Shown piece by piece: positions 42,442-50,548 of a stretch of 64,000 nt of DNA. The position numbers were made by a program, and so were the translations under genes. The stretch's first letter is position 1. Every line of letters begins with the position of its first letter. The stretch is from contig NZ_SRPF01000001.1 of the NCBI RefSeq assembly GCF_004785685.1, forward strand, positions 930,001-994,000. Direction: 5' to 3'. This stretch comes from Marinobacter confluentis (GTDB lineage Bacteria > Pseudomonadota > Gammaproteobacteria > Pseudomonadales > Oleiphilaceae). The notes beneath the pieces were generated by a model. The model searched no databases. It saw nothing but the letters and a program-made list of their open reading frames with translations, and had not been told where the DNA came from.

Positions 42442-42464
42442 TGCCAGAGTAACTGCCAGAGTAA
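42442..42464. repeat. Short tandem repeat between rodZ and ispG
   Basis: TGCCAGAGTAA occurs at 42442-42452 and again at 42454-42464, a 12-base tandem unit 3 bases after the rodZ stop on the minus strand. Probably a slippage product. Confidence 0.6.
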
Positions 42465-42466
42465 AC

Positions 42467-43585
42467 TCAAAGTGTCAGCGTGAATTCTGTGCGATTGTTG
42501 ACCACCCGGAAACTGGAGAGATCAACAGGCTCCCCACCAAAACTGACCTCATCCACTGCGTCAACCGCGCCAATGACCACATTGAAGGGCGCCCGCCCCG
42601 ATACTCGCACCTGATCGCCATTGCGCTGCAAAGAGGCCACCAGCCTGGCTCCGGAAGCATCCGTTACCTGCACCCAGCAATCGGCAACAAAGGACATTTC
42701 AAGTTGCGTCGTTGCGGCAACCGATGTTGGCTGGGCGCTTTCTTCGAACACCGGATCAGGTTGAATGACCGGTTCTACTGCAGCAACAGCCGGCGACGTT
42801 CCGACCGGCTCGTTCGATGGCTCCGAGGCCGTCAGGGACTCAACATTGTTTGTCAGTTCGGGACTGTCCAACGCCTCCGGGCTATCTGAGGGCTCAGAGC
42901 TATCCAACAGCTCAGAACTGACCAATGGCTCAGGGCTACTATCCACAGGCTCAGGGTTATCCAAAGGCTCAGGGCTGGCCAGCGGCTCTGCGCCGCCGGT
43001 CTGCTCTTGGGCATTTTCCGGCATGGTGCCTACGGAAGATTCAGAGACCTCTGTTGCCTCAGAGCCATCGGCGCTGGTCTCCTCGAGCATACCGTCTTCT
43101 GCCGGAGCCTTATCCTGTTCGGGCGCGATTGCCCCCTCATCCGCCGGCGCTTCAGCCACTGTGCCAGGCTCCAGAATCAGCTTCCAACCGGCCAGAGCCA
43201 GGCCCCCAAGCACCAGTATGATAAAAAGCGTCTTGGCCACCTGTTTTTTTTTGCGCCGCCGGCGCTCCAGATCAACCAACGGATTTTCCTGTTCCTGCTG
43301 CGCCCTCTGCCGGCGCAGCGGCTCCAGTTCGATATCCAGCGACTGGATCAGCGAGTCGGCGTCAGCTCCAACCTGTTTGGCATAAGCCCGCACATACCCT
43401 TTGAGGAACAGCTCACTATCAATCTGGTCGTAGTTGCCCTCCTCAATCGCCTGAATAATAAAGACTCGCAGATGCTGGGCATCCGCGACATCTTTCTGGC
43501 TCAGCCCAAGCTTTTCGCGGATCTGCCTGAGCTGCTGCCCTGCAGGCTCACCCACCGCGGGCTGTTGTGGCTCTTCACTGTCCAT
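42467..43585 (-). CDS. rodZ: Cell-shape regulator RodZ
   Basis: Inner-membrane protein that anchors MreB and sets rod shape. The cytosolic helix-turn-helix domain occupies about residues 17-85 (LGLSQKDVADAQHLRVFIIQ), followed by a basic juxtamembrane stretch (RRRRKKKQ, 108-115), one membrane helix (about 117-138), a long acidic Pro/Ser/Glu linker, and a C-terminal DUF4115 beta domain (about 294-372). Length 372 residues. The linker holds about ten degenerate hexapeptide repeats at 199-258. Its start overlaps pilW by 11 bases. Conserved pilW-rodZ-ispG order. Confidence 0.94.
   Translation of the reverse strand: MDSEEPQQPAVGEPAGQQLRQIREKLGLSQKDVADAQHLRVFIIQAIEEGNYDQIDSELFLKGYVRAYAKQVGADADSLIQSLDIELEPLRRQRAQQEQENPLVDLERRRRKKKQVAKTLFIILVLGGLALAGWKLILEPGTVAEAPADEGAIAPEQDKAPAEDGMLEETSADGSEATEVSESSVGTMPENAQEQTGGAEPLASPEPLDNPEPVDSSPEPLVSSELLDSSEPSDSPEALDSPELTNNVESLTASEPSNEPVGTSPAVAAVEPVIQPDPVFEESAQPTSVAATTQLEMSFVADCWVQVTDASGARLVASLQRNGDQVRVSGRAPFNVVIGAVDAVDEVSFGGEPVDLSSFRVVNNRTEFTLTL
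42812..42991 (-). repeat. Degenerate hexapeptide repeat in the RodZ periplasmic linker
   Basis: Residues 199-258 of RodZ read as about ten copies of a six-residue unit close to PEPLDS (for example PEPLDN, PEPVDS, PEALDS). At DNA level this is an imperfect 18-base tandem repeat and so a likely site of length variation. Confidence 0.7.
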
Positions 43586-44381
43586 CAGCGTTCAACACCT
43601 TGTATTGTTGATATTCTAAGGAGCTTGGGAAATCGCTTTTCAGAAGCAGCGCAAGACTTGCTTCCCGATCAGAATCGCCGAAATAACGGGCGATCCGTAT
43701 GCCGGTAATCAGACTTTCAGGGGAATGCCGAAGGTTGCTGTTTCTCTGCATTATCCCCATCAGCCGGGCGTAATAACCCTCTGCGGCTGCAAAGTCGCCG
43801 TTGGCTACCAGGGTTCTCGAAAGGGCAAGCAGGCTCTTCACGTCGCCCCGTGACAGCTCAACGGAGCGGCGGTACGCGCGGACAGCGGCATCCGTATCCT
43901 CAAGCCGCTCCTCAGACAACCCGAGGTTGAAGAAAACCGACGCCCGGTCCTGGTATTCGGTATCTCTCGACGCAGCAGCAAACTGGTCCCGAGCCTCCTC
44001 AAAACGCCCCTTGCCATAAAGAAAAGCGCCGTAATAGACCCGGGCACGGGTATAGCCTTCGTCGTTACTTATGGCAGAGCGATAGGCGCGCTCAGCAAGC
44101 TCATCCTCACTGTCAACCTGGTACAGCAGCCCTTTGGCAGCCAGAACCGACGCAGCGTCAGGAGCCAGCTCTGTGGCCCGGTCCAGGTGCACCCGGGCGC
44201 GATCCACGTTTCCCTGGCCAATGTATGCGGTCGCCAGTCGTACGTAATTTTCTATCGCTTCTTCCCGGTCAGCCTCGCGCTGGAAACGGCTATCAGTGGA
44301 CGTGACGCAGCCGGACATCAACAGCCCCACCACGACCAGCGTTAACCAGAGACAGCTTTTACGGCACCATGGGTCTGTCAC
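43575..44381 (-). CDS. pilW: Type IV pilus biogenesis/stability lipoprotein PilW (PilF)
   Basis: Outer-membrane TPR lipoprotein that assists PilQ secretin assembly. A lipoprotein signal ends in LMSGC (lipidated C25 from the chosen start), followed by about six TPR helix pairs (for example YVRLATAYIGQGNVDRARVH and SVFFNLGLSEERLEDTDAAV). I choose GTG at 44381, with a purine-rich AGAGG 9 bases upstream; an in-frame ATG at 44417 adds 12 residues and overlaps the end of rlmN. Length 268 residues. Position between rlmN and rodZ supports the name. Confidence 0.9.
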   Translation of the reverse strand: MTDPWCRKSCLWLTLVVVGLLMSGCVTSTDSRFQREADREEAIENYVRLATAYIGQGNVDRARVHLDRATELAPDAASVLAAKGLLYQVDSEDELAERAYRSAISNDEGYTRARVYYGAFLYGKGRFEEARDQFAAASRDTEYQDRASVFFNLGLSEERLEDTDAAVRAYRRSVELSRGDVKSLLALSRTLVANGDFAAAEGYYARLMGIMQRNSNLRHSPESLITGIRIARYFGDSDREASLALLLKSDFPSSLEYQQYKVLNADGQ

Positions 44382-44416
44382 TGTCCAATCCCTCTTGAAA
44401 CGTGAGGCGCCCGACA

Positions 44417-45529
44417 CTAAGGGGCAACCTGCTGAACCTGAATGTAGCGCTGGCTTCGTTTGGTTCGATCTTCAACGCGCCCGACCAGTTGCCCGCAGGC
44501 GGCGTCGATATCGTCACCGCGGGTTGTCCGGATGGTAGCGACATAACCCGCCTCGTTCAGAACTTTCTGAAACCGGCGGGTGGCGTTCATGCTGGGCCTG
44601 CGGAAATCGCTTTCCGGAAACGGATTGAAGGGAATCAGATTGATCTTGCAGGGCAGATCCTTCAGCAGAACTGCCAGTTCCCGAGCGTGCTCAGGCTGGT
44701 CGTTCATGCCTTCAATGACCGTATATTCAATGGTTGCCTTACGCTTTTCCGGCAACCGTGCAAAATAACGTTTGGTGGCAGCCAGCAGTTCGGCGATCGG
44801 GTATTTCTTGTTCAGCGGAACCAGCTTGTTTCGAAGCTCATCATTTGGGGCATGCAACGAAATTGCCAGTGAAACATCAGTAACTTCCGCCAGTTTATCG
44901 ATAGCGGGCACCACACCGGAGGTGCTCACCGTGACCCGACGCTTGGAAATGCCGTAGGCCAGGTCGTCCATCATCAGATTCAGGGCGTCGACCACATTGT
45001 CAAAATTCAGCAGCGGCTCGCCCATACCCATCATGACCACGTTAGTAATCGGCCTCTCGGGGCCAGGCTCAAAGGGCATGAAGGCTTTGCGCGCAACCCA
45101 GACCTGGCCGATGACTTCTGCCGCCGTCAGGTTCCGGTTAAAACCGCGCTTGCCCGTCGAGCAGAAGGTACAATCAAGGCTGCAGCCAATCTGGGAAGAT
45201 ACGCAAAGGGTGCCGCGCTCGCCATCGGGAATCAGCACCGTTTCAACGCTGTTGCCGTTATCCATGCGCATGACCCATTTTCGGGTGCCATCTTTGGAGG
45301 TTTCATCGAAGACCACCTCTGGACCACGGATTTCAGCAACCGCTTTCAGTTTCTCCCGAAGCGCCTTGCTCATATTGGTCATTTGATCGAAGTCATCGGC
45401 TCCGCGCTGATGAATCCACTGCAGCACCTGAGTTGCACGAAAACGCTTCTCCCCCAGGGAATCAAAAAATGCCTCAAGCTTTGCCTTTGGCATTCCCAGA
45501 AGGTTGGTTTTTTCCGCAACTTGCGTCAT
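44417..45529 (-). CDS. rlmN: Dual-specificity 23S rRNA / tRNA adenine-C2 methyltransferase RlmN
   Basis: Radical-SAM enzyme that methylates C2 of A2503 in 23S rRNA and A37 in some tRNAs. The cluster motif CSLDCTFC gives C116, C120 and C123. The mechanistic cysteines are C109 and C345, matching E. coli C118 and C355. [12 protein letters not shown] and [13 protein letters not shown] are family segments. Length 370 residues (E. coli 384). It lies between ndk and pilW, the standard order. Confidence 0.97.
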   Translation of the reverse strand: MTQVAEKTNLLGMPKAKLEAFFDSLGEKRFRATQVLQWIHQRGADDFDQMTNMSKALREKLKAVAEIRGPEVVFDETSKDGTRKWVMRMDNGNSVETVLIPDGERGTLCVSSQIGCSLDCTFCSTGKRGFNRNLTAAEVIGQVWVARKAFMPFEPGPERPITNVVMMGMGEPLLNFDNVVDALNLMMDDLAYGISKRRVTVSTSGVVPAIDKLAEVTDVSLAISLHAPNDELRNKLVPLNKKYPIAELLAATKRYFARLPEKRKATIEYTVIEGMNDQPEHARELAVLLKDLPCKINLIPFNPFPESDFRRPSMNATRRFQKVLNEAGYVATIRTTRGDDIDAACGQLVGRVEDRTKRSQRYIQVQQVAP

Positions 45530-45556
45530 TTCATAACCTCGATCAGATAACCAATA

Positions 45557-45581
45557 CGGGCCGGGGCGTTCCCCCGGCCCG
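45557..45581 (-). terminator. GC-rich hairpin between ndk and rlmN
   Basis: Perfect 10-base arms CGGGCCGGGG and CCCCGGCCCG (45557-45566, 45572-45581) with a 5-base loop. It lies 12 bases after the ndk stop. No T run follows on the minus strand, so it is more likely an attenuator or 3' stabiliser for ndk mRNA than a full stop. Confidence 0.5.
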
Positions 45582-45592
45582 ATACGACAGGA

Positions 45593-46021
45593 TCAACCGC
45601 GCGGGCAGATCTCGTTGTCGTTGAAAAAGTAAGCAATTTCTCGCTCGGCAGACGCTGCGGAATCAGAGCCGTGAACGGCATTCGCGTCGATGGACGAAGC
45701 AAAGTCGGCACGGATGGTGCCCGCGTCAGCTTCCTTGGGGTTGGTGGCACCCATCAGATCACGATTTTTCAGAATGGCGCCTTCCCCTTCCAGAACCTGA
45801 ACCACGGCCGGACCAGAGGTCATGAACGCAACGAGGTCATTGAAGAAAGGACGCTCTTTATGCTCCGCGTAAAAGCCTTCGGCCTGCTCCTGAGTCAGGT
45901 GCATCATCTTTGCCGCGACAATGTTCAGACCGGCTTTTTCAAAGCGGGAATAGATTTCACCGATCACGTTCTTCGCAACGGCGTCGGGCTTGATGATCGA
46001 GAGCGTGCGCTCGTTAGCCAT
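45593..46021 (-). CDS. ndk: Nucleoside diphosphate kinase
   Basis: Transfers the gamma phosphate between nucleoside tri- and diphosphates. The phospho-accepting H117 lies in [16 protein letters not shown], and the N-terminal [11 protein letters not shown] is standard. Length 142 residues from ATG 46021, preceded by GGAG at 7 bases; an in-frame ATG 24 bases upstream is not needed. It directly follows iscS by 68 bases, where Pseudomonas has the rest of the isc operon. Confidence 0.98.
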   Translation of the reverse strand: MANERTLSIIKPDAVAKNVIGEIYSRFEKAGLNIVAAKMMHLTQEQAEGFYAEHKERPFFNDLVAFMTSGPAVVQVLEGEGAILKNRDLMGATNPKEADAGTIRADFASSIDANAVHGSDSAASAEREIAYFFNDNEICPRG

Positions 46022-46089
46022 GATATTTCTCCAGTTGGTTTCCAATAAAAATTCAGGGTTGGGATTATACGCAGTCCGGGGCCGACTGC

Positions 46090-47250
46090 CTACCGCACTG
46101 CACGGAGACGGGTCACGACTTCAACAATCCGGGACGCAGCAAATTCAACCTCTTCCGAGGTTGTAAACCGGCCCATGGAGAAACGCAGAGCCTGATGGGC
46201 CTGCCTGTCGCTGAGGCCTATTCCACGAAGTACAAAAGAAGGTTCTACCGTCGCCGAGGAGCAGGCGGATCCCGAGGACACCGCGAGATCGTGCAGCCCA
46301 AGCATCAGAGACTCTGCATCAACGCCATCAAATGACAGATTGATAATCCCCGGAACCCGATGGTCTGGACTGCCGTTGACCGAGACGCCCTCAAGCTGGC
46401 TCAAACCCTCAACCAGCTGCGCTCGCAGATTTTCCAGGTGGCCCTGCTCTTCTTCGAGTTTGCCGGCCGCCATGTCGAACGCTTTGCCCATGCCCACAAT
46501 CTGGTGCGTTGGCAGAGTTCCGGATCGCATGCCACGCTCATGGCCGCCACCGTGTATCTGCGCGGCGACGCGGACTTCAGGCGCCCGGCGCACATAGAGC
46601 GCCCCAATACCTTTTGGGCCATACACCTTGTGCGCGGAAAGCGATAGCAGGTCGGCGTTCAACTGCTCGACACTTATCGCTATCTTGCCCGCAGCCTGAG
46701 CGGCATCCACATGGAACATGATGCCTTTCTGCCGCAACATGGCGCCAATAGAAGCCACATCCGTAATGCAGCCAAGCTCGTTGTTCACCAGCATCAGACT
46801 AACCAGCCGCGTGTTCTCACGCAGTGCGTCCGACACCTGATCATAACTTATCCGCCCATCCCTTCCGGGAGTCAGCCAGGTGACGTCGACACCCCTCTGC
46901 TCCAGCCATTTACAGGTGTCCACTACGGCCTTGTGTTCGATGGCCGAGGTAATCACATGAGCGCTGCCCTGACCGGCAAGTGCATCCTCGACCGCCCCTT
47001 TAATGGCAATGTTGTCGGATTCGGTCGCGCCGCTGGTCCAGACGATTTCCCGCGGGTCTGCGTGGATCAGGTCGGCGACCTGCCGCCGGCTTTTCTCAAC
47101 CGCCGCTTCGGCCTGCCAACCATAACCATGGGTACGGGACGCAGGGTTACCAAACACCCCGTCAAGGGTGAGGCATTTCGCCATTTCTTCAGCTACCGAA
47201 GGGTCTACGGGCGTGGTTGCCGCATAATCGAGATAAACCGGCTTTTTCAT
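46090..47250 (-). CDS. iscS: Cysteine desulfurase IscS, lacking the C-terminal tail
   Basis: PLP enzyme that removes sulfur from cysteine for Fe-S clusters, thiamine and tRNA thiolation. Active-site residues are intact: H106 (AIEHKAV), the PLP lysine K208 ([10 protein letters not shown]) and the persulfide cysteine C330 (SSGSACSSA), with the [18 protein letters not shown] loop of the IscS group. It ends RLRAVR at 386 residues; E. coli IscS has 404, and its extra C-terminal residues take part in IscU binding. Downstream comes ndk, not iscU. The gene is a close IscS match and not a SufS or NifS type. Confidence 0.95.
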   Translation of the reverse strand: MKKPVYLDYAATTPVDPSVAEEMAKCLTLDGVFGNPASRTHGYGWQAEAAVEKSRRQVADLIHADPREIVWTSGATESDNIAIKGAVEDALAGQGSAHVITSAIEHKAVVDTCKWLEQRGVDVTWLTPGRDGRISYDQVSDALRENTRLVSLMLVNNELGCITDVASIGAMLRQKGIMFHVDAAQAAGKIAISVEQLNADLLSLSAHKVYGPKGIGALYVRRAPEVRVAAQIHGGGHERGMRSGTLPTHQIVGMGKAFDMAAGKLEEEQGHLENLRAQLVEGLSQLEGVSVNGSPDHRVPGIINLSFDGVDAESLMLGLHDLAVSSGSACSSATVEPSFVLRGIGLSDRQAHQALRFSMGRFTTSEEVEFAASRIVEVVTRLRAVR

Positions 47251-47288
47251 AGGCGTGTCGGGGCTTTACTCTGGATCGGTTCAGGCAT

Positions 47289-47786
47289 TCAGGCTGAAGC
47301 CTGGTCAATAAGCCGATCGGTATTGATGGTCTGCGAGTCCTGCTCTGACTTGCGGAGATTCTGGCGGGTCGCCACAACCTGAATTTCACGTTTTTTCATC
47401 AGGTCGCCCAGGCTGATATCACTGAGAAACTGGTGAATCTGATCACTGAGGTCAGACCAGAGATGGTGGGTCAGGCACTTCTCACCTTGCTGACAGTCAC
47501 CCTTGTTACCACAGCGCGTGGTATCCAGGGATTCACTCACCGCATCGACCACTTCAGCAATAAATACCGCGTCTGCACCACGGCTGAGCTGATAGCCGCC
47601 ACCCGGGCCGCGAATGCTCGAAACCAGCTTCTGGCGTCTCAGCCGCGAGAACAGCTGCTCAAGGTAGGACAGTGAAATGCCCTGTCTCTCAGAGATATCA
47701 GCAAGGCTGACCGGCCCCTGGTCGCCATGGAGCGCCAGATCCAGCATTGCCGTTACCGCGTAGCGGCCTTTGGTGGTCAGTCTCAT
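47289..47786 (-). CDS. iscR: Fe-S cluster-sensing regulator IscR (Rrf2 family)
   Basis: Winged-helix regulator that senses Fe-S status through a [2Fe-2S] cluster and represses the isc genes when loaded. The HTH ([20 protein letters not shown]) is standard. Ligands C92, C98, C104 and H107 ([10 protein letters not shown] and KCLTHH) match E. coli numbering. Length 165 residues (E. coli 162). A type-1-like IscR operator overlaps its own promoter at 47829-47861, so autorepression is expected. Confidence 0.96.
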   Translation of the reverse strand: MRLTTKGRYAVTAMLDLALHGDQGPVSLADISERQGISLSYLEQLFSRLRRQKLVSSIRGPGGGYQLSRGADAVFIAEVVDAVSESLDTTRCGNKGDCQQGEKCLTHHLWSDLSDQIHQFLSDISLGDLMKKREIQVVATRQNLRKSEQDSQTINTDRLIDQASA

Positions 47787-47828
47787 AGAGTCAGCACCGA
47801 TCAGTGTTCGTTGCAGAATGCCTGATCG

Positions 47829-47857
47829 AGTATGAATTGACCAAGTATTTCAGTCAA
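47829..47857 (-). promoter_or_regulatory. Predicted sigma-70 promoter of iscR
   Basis: On the minus strand, TTGACT (47852-47857), a 17-base spacer and CATACT (47829-47834). It starts 5 bases before the cysE stop and gives a leader of about 37 bases. Confidence 0.6.
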
Positions 47858-47861
47858 GTAT
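47836..47861 (-). promoter_or_regulatory. Type-1-like IscR operator
   Basis: The minus strand reads ATACTTGACTGAAATA and continues CTTGGTCAAT. The first 16 bases fit the left part of the E. coli type-1 consensus ATASYYGACTRWWWYA exactly; the right half is partial. It covers the -35 and most of the spacer of the iscR promoter, as in E. coli. Confidence 0.65.
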
Positions 47862-48638
47862 TCAGCCCCGGGGCGGCTCGTCCTCCCGGACACAGTCGAA
47901 ATCCTCTTCCTGCAGGGGTGGAAGCGCTCCGCCGTTCTGATATTCACTGTTGACCTTTCTAAGAGCCTTGCACATGTTCTCGATCCGGTCGTCGACCACA
48001 TGCATATGATCCAGAAGGCTACGCATGGCTCGGGCGACGGGGTCCGGCATTTCTTCGGTCACGCCGTAGGCGTCAAAGCCCATCCGCTCTTCCATTTCCT
48101 TGCGACGCTGGTCGTCATCCCCCTTGCGCTTGGCCACAACACGGCCGGGAATGCCAACCACGGTTGCGCCAGCAGGCACTGCCTTGGTGACCACTGAATT
48201 GGAGCCGATCTTGGCACCGGCACCCACCTCAAACGGTCCCAGTATCTTGGCACCGGCGCCCACAACCACGCCATTACCCAGGGTTGGATGACGTTTTCCC
48301 TTGTTCCAGCTTGTGCCCCCAAGTGTCACCCCCTGATAGAGCGTGACATCGTCGCCAATAATGGTGGTTTCGCCAATCACCACACCCATGCCGTGGTCGA
48401 TGAAAAACCGACGGCCAATCGTCGCGCCGGGGTGAATCTCAATACCCGTTAGCCAGCGGGCAAGCGTGGAAAATGTGCGGGCAAGCCATTTAAGCCCCAG
48501 CCCCCAGAGCCAGTGGGAAAATCGGTGGCACAGGAGGGCATGAAGACCGGGATAATTGGTCAGCACCTCGAACGTATTCCTTGCCGCTGGATCACGATGG
48601 AACACACTGCCAACGTCTTCCCTCAAACGCTCAAACAT
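47862..48638 (-). CDS. cysE: Serine O-acetyltransferase
   Basis: Acetylates serine to O-acetylserine, the first step of cysteine synthesis. The left-handed beta-helix hexapeptide domain carries the catalytic histidine region [14 protein letters not shown] and [20 protein letters not shown]. Length 258 residues from ATG 48638 ([10 protein letters not shown]), the Pseudomonas-type length, with AGGA 8 bases upstream. An ATG 18 bases earlier overlaps trmJ. It lies next to iscR-iscS, which uses cysteine as sulfur donor. Confidence 0.96.
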   Translation of the reverse strand: MFERLREDVGSVFHRDPAARNTFEVLTNYPGLHALLCHRFSHWLWGLGLKWLARTFSTLARWLTGIEIHPGATIGRRFFIDHGMGVVIGETTIIGDDVTLYQGVTLGGTSWNKGKRHPTLGNGVVVGAGAKILGPFEVGAGAKIGSNSVVTKAVPAGATVVGIPGRVVAKRKGDDDQRRKEMEERMGFDAYGVTEEMPDPVARAMRSLLDHMHVVDDRIENMCKALRKVNSEYQNGGALPPLQEEDFDCVREDEPPRG

Positions 48639-48642
48639 AATG

Positions 48643-49488
48643 TTAGTCCTGTTCACCTGCGATTGTTTTCACTCGGGACCCACTGGCGGGCGCCCCTGAG
48701 GCCTTCTGAACCGATGTCAGAATGCCTCTGAGAATATTGATTTCCATCTGATCCATCTGCGCCCGCTGAAACAGGCGACGCAACCGGGTCATCAACTGCC
48801 GGGGCTTTTCCCGGCGGTGGAATTCCACATCCACAAGCACCTGTTCCAGGTGCTCGAAGAAGCCTTCAACATCCTGAACCGGCGCCGGAGGCACATCCCA
48901 ACCAGGGTCGCCAGGTGCCACCATCGGCTTTAAATAGGGGCTGACCTCACCGCCTTCAATCCCCCTGAGGAAATGCATTCGTAATTCGTAGCAGACAACC
49001 TGAACCGCCATCGAAAGGTTCAACGAGCTGTAGTCCGGGTTGGACGGAATGTGAATATGAAAATGGCATCGCTGCAGCTCTTCATTGCTCAGCCCGTGAT
49101 TTTCGCGGCCAAACACCAGGGCAACCGGTCCTGCAGCGGACTGCTCAGCCGCTTTTGCGGCGGCGTCTGGCGGCGCAATCACCGGCCAGGGCACTTTCCG
49201 GCCACGGGCACTGGTGCCCATCACGCAGACACAGTCCGCAATCGCTTCGTCCAGGCTATTCACAACCATGGCATTATCGAGCACGTCGGATGCGCCGGCG
49301 GAGCGGGCGTAGGAAGCTTCATCCGGAAAGGATACCGGGTTCACCAGACAGAGATTAGCCAGCCCCATGTTTTTCATGGCACGCGCAACGGCGCCAATGT
49401 TACCGGAATGGGACGTTTCAACCAGAACGATCCGTATCTGGTCGCCGAATCCACCGGCGCTCTCCTGGGGCAATGCGGACTTGTGCAT
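48643..49488 (-). CDS. trmJ: tRNA (cytidine/uridine-32-2'-O)-methyltransferase TrmJ
   Basis: SPOUT-class enzyme that 2'-O-methylates position 32 of several tRNAs. The N-terminal [20 protein letters not shown] and the knot segments [15 protein letters not shown] and [20 protein letters not shown] are typical. I start at ATG 49488 (281 residues), because a likely -10 (49526-49531) covers the ATG at 49530. E. coli TrmJ has 246 residues; the extra length is at both ends. Divergent from suhB, with the conserved cysE neighbour. Confidence 0.92.
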   Translation of the reverse strand: MHKSALPQESAGGFGDQIRIVLVETSHSGNIGAVARAMKNMGLANLCLVNPVSFPDEASYARSAGASDVLDNAMVVNSLDEAIADCVCVMGTSARGRKVPWPVIAPPDAAAKAAEQSAAGPVALVFGRENHGLSNEELQRCHFHIHIPSNPDYSSLNLSMAVQVVCYELRMHFLRGIEGGEVSPYLKPMVAPGDPGWDVPPAPVQDVEGFFEHLEQVLVDVEFHRREKPRQLMTRLRRLFQRAQMDQMEINILRGILTSVQKASGAPASGSRVKTIAGEQD

Positions 49489-49525
49489 GTTACGACTGTC
49501 TCTGTTTGAGTCTGGAAAGAACGCA

Positions 49526-49534
49526 ATCATATCA
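49526..49534 (-). promoter_or_regulatory. Extended -10 promoter of trmJ
   Basis: The minus strand reads TGATATGAT, a TGn extended -10 (TATGAT at 49526-49531), without a good -35. The same nine bases recur on the plus strand ahead of suhB. Confidence 0.5.
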
Positions 49535-49627
49535 GACTTGCGGTTTACACTGACCCCCGGTTTACCCGTAGCACCATGGTAAAGGTACTTCAGGCCGCGC
49601 TAAAACCATACAAGCGGATTCAGTTTT

Positions 49628-49636
49628 TGATATGAT
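49628..49636 (+). promoter_or_regulatory. Extended -10 promoter of suhB
   Basis: TGATATGAT (TATGAT at 49631-49636) is an extended -10 with no good -35, about 37 bases before the chosen suhB start. It rules out a GTG start at 49637. Confidence 0.5.
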
Positions 49637-49672
49637 GTGCGCCCTTCACACACCTGGGAAATGAACACTCAG

Positions 49673-50470
49673 ATGCAACCAGCGATTAAAATGGCCCTTC
49701 GCGTCGCAAGACAGGGCTCCGATTACCTCAAAGCACACTTTGAGCGCCAGGAACCTAACGGCGACAGCGAAGACCGCGCAAAACAGCTTGAACGTGTCGA
49801 ACAGTCGGTTTATGGCAGTTTTTCCGAACAACTGGAAAAAGCCTACAAAGACCACTCCATTGCCGAACTGAACCAAGCAGATGCCGGTACCAGCGAGAAA
49901 AGCTGGCATATCTTTCCGGTTCTCGGACGTGAGAATTTCCTCAGAGGCATCCCGGATTTTGCGCTGGCCCTGGTTCAGAAAAAGAACAACCGCACGGAAA
50001 GCCTGCTGCTGGTTAACCCGGTCACTGGTGAGGAGTATTCCGCCAGTCGTGGCTATGGCGCTGCGCTGAACAGCCGGCGCGTGCGCACCAGTGAAACCAA
50101 ACACGCCGACCGCGCCGCCATTGTCAGCAACCTGCTGGATCAGACCCGCAAGGGCGAAGACCCCCTGCTGTGGGGTGAGATGGCCTCCATGCTGGCGAAA
50201 GACAGCAGCATGTTCCGTACTGCCGGTTGCGTGGCACTGGATATCGCCCGGGTTGCCTCTGGCCACCTGGACGCTGCCGTTATTTTCCGACCCGAGCCAG
50301 CGGACCTCGCCATCGGCGTTACCCTGGCAATGGAATCCGGCGCATTGACCGGAGACTTCGCGGGCAACCCCTCCGCCGGCAAGGCGAAGCATCTGGTTGT
50401 CGCCAATCCCAAACTGTTCAAGGAAGTCCTGAAGACCCTTCACCCGTTCCGCGGGCGTTTGCCGCAATAA
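49673..50470 (+). CDS. suhB: SuhB homologue with the inositol monophosphatase active site lost
   Basis: By place (divergent from trmJ-cysE-iscR, as in Pseudomonas) and sequence (MQPAIKMALRVARQG start; FRTAGCVALDIARVASGHLD) this is SuhB, which in E. coli both hydrolyses inositol phosphate and binds RNA polymerase/NusA in rRNA antitermination. The metal-binding motif DPLDGTTNF is here FPVLGRENF (residues 81-89): both Asp are gone, and the GEE glutamate region reads IAELNQADAG. The C-terminal WDxAAG is PADLAIG, with only the Asp kept. Length 265 residues (E. coli 267), with no frameshift. Enzyme activity is probably absent. ATG 49673 is chosen by alignment with Pseudomonas; ATG 49661 is also possible. 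Confidence 0.88.
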   Translation: MQPAIKMALRVARQGSDYLKAHFERQEPNGDSEDRAKQLERVEQSVYGSFSEQLEKAYKDHSIAELNQADAGTSEKSWHIFPVLGRENFLRGIPDFALALVQKKNNRTESLLLVNPVTGEEYSASRGYGAALNSRRVRTSETKHADRAAIVSNLLDQTRKGEDPLLWGEMASMLAKDSSMFRTAGCVALDIARVASGHLDAAVIFRPEPADLAIGVTLAMESGALTGDFAGNPSAGKAKHLVVANPKLFKEVLKTLHPFRGRLPQ

Positions 50471-50472
50471 AA

Positions 50473-50503
50473 AAAAGCCGCTTTCCCACGGGAAGCGGCT
50501 TTT
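50473..50503. terminator. Bidirectional terminator between suhB and secF
   Basis: Arms AAAAGCCGCTT and AAGCGGCTTTT (50473-50483, 50493-50503) around a 9-base loop, with T on the plus side and an A run (50468-50476) that gives T on the minus strand. It serves both convergent genes. Confidence 0.88.
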
Positions 50504-50548
50504 CTGTCAGGACCGGCAGCTAAGCCCGGCACCAATCACATCTTGGAA

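Noticed and set aside
49646..50467. A 273-codon minus-strand frame that covers suhB almost exactly
   Set aside because: The plus-strand reading is clearly SuhB-related with a promoter and terminator. The opposite frame has no recognisable features. I considered it because the SuhB active site is missing, but the family fold segments are unmistakable.
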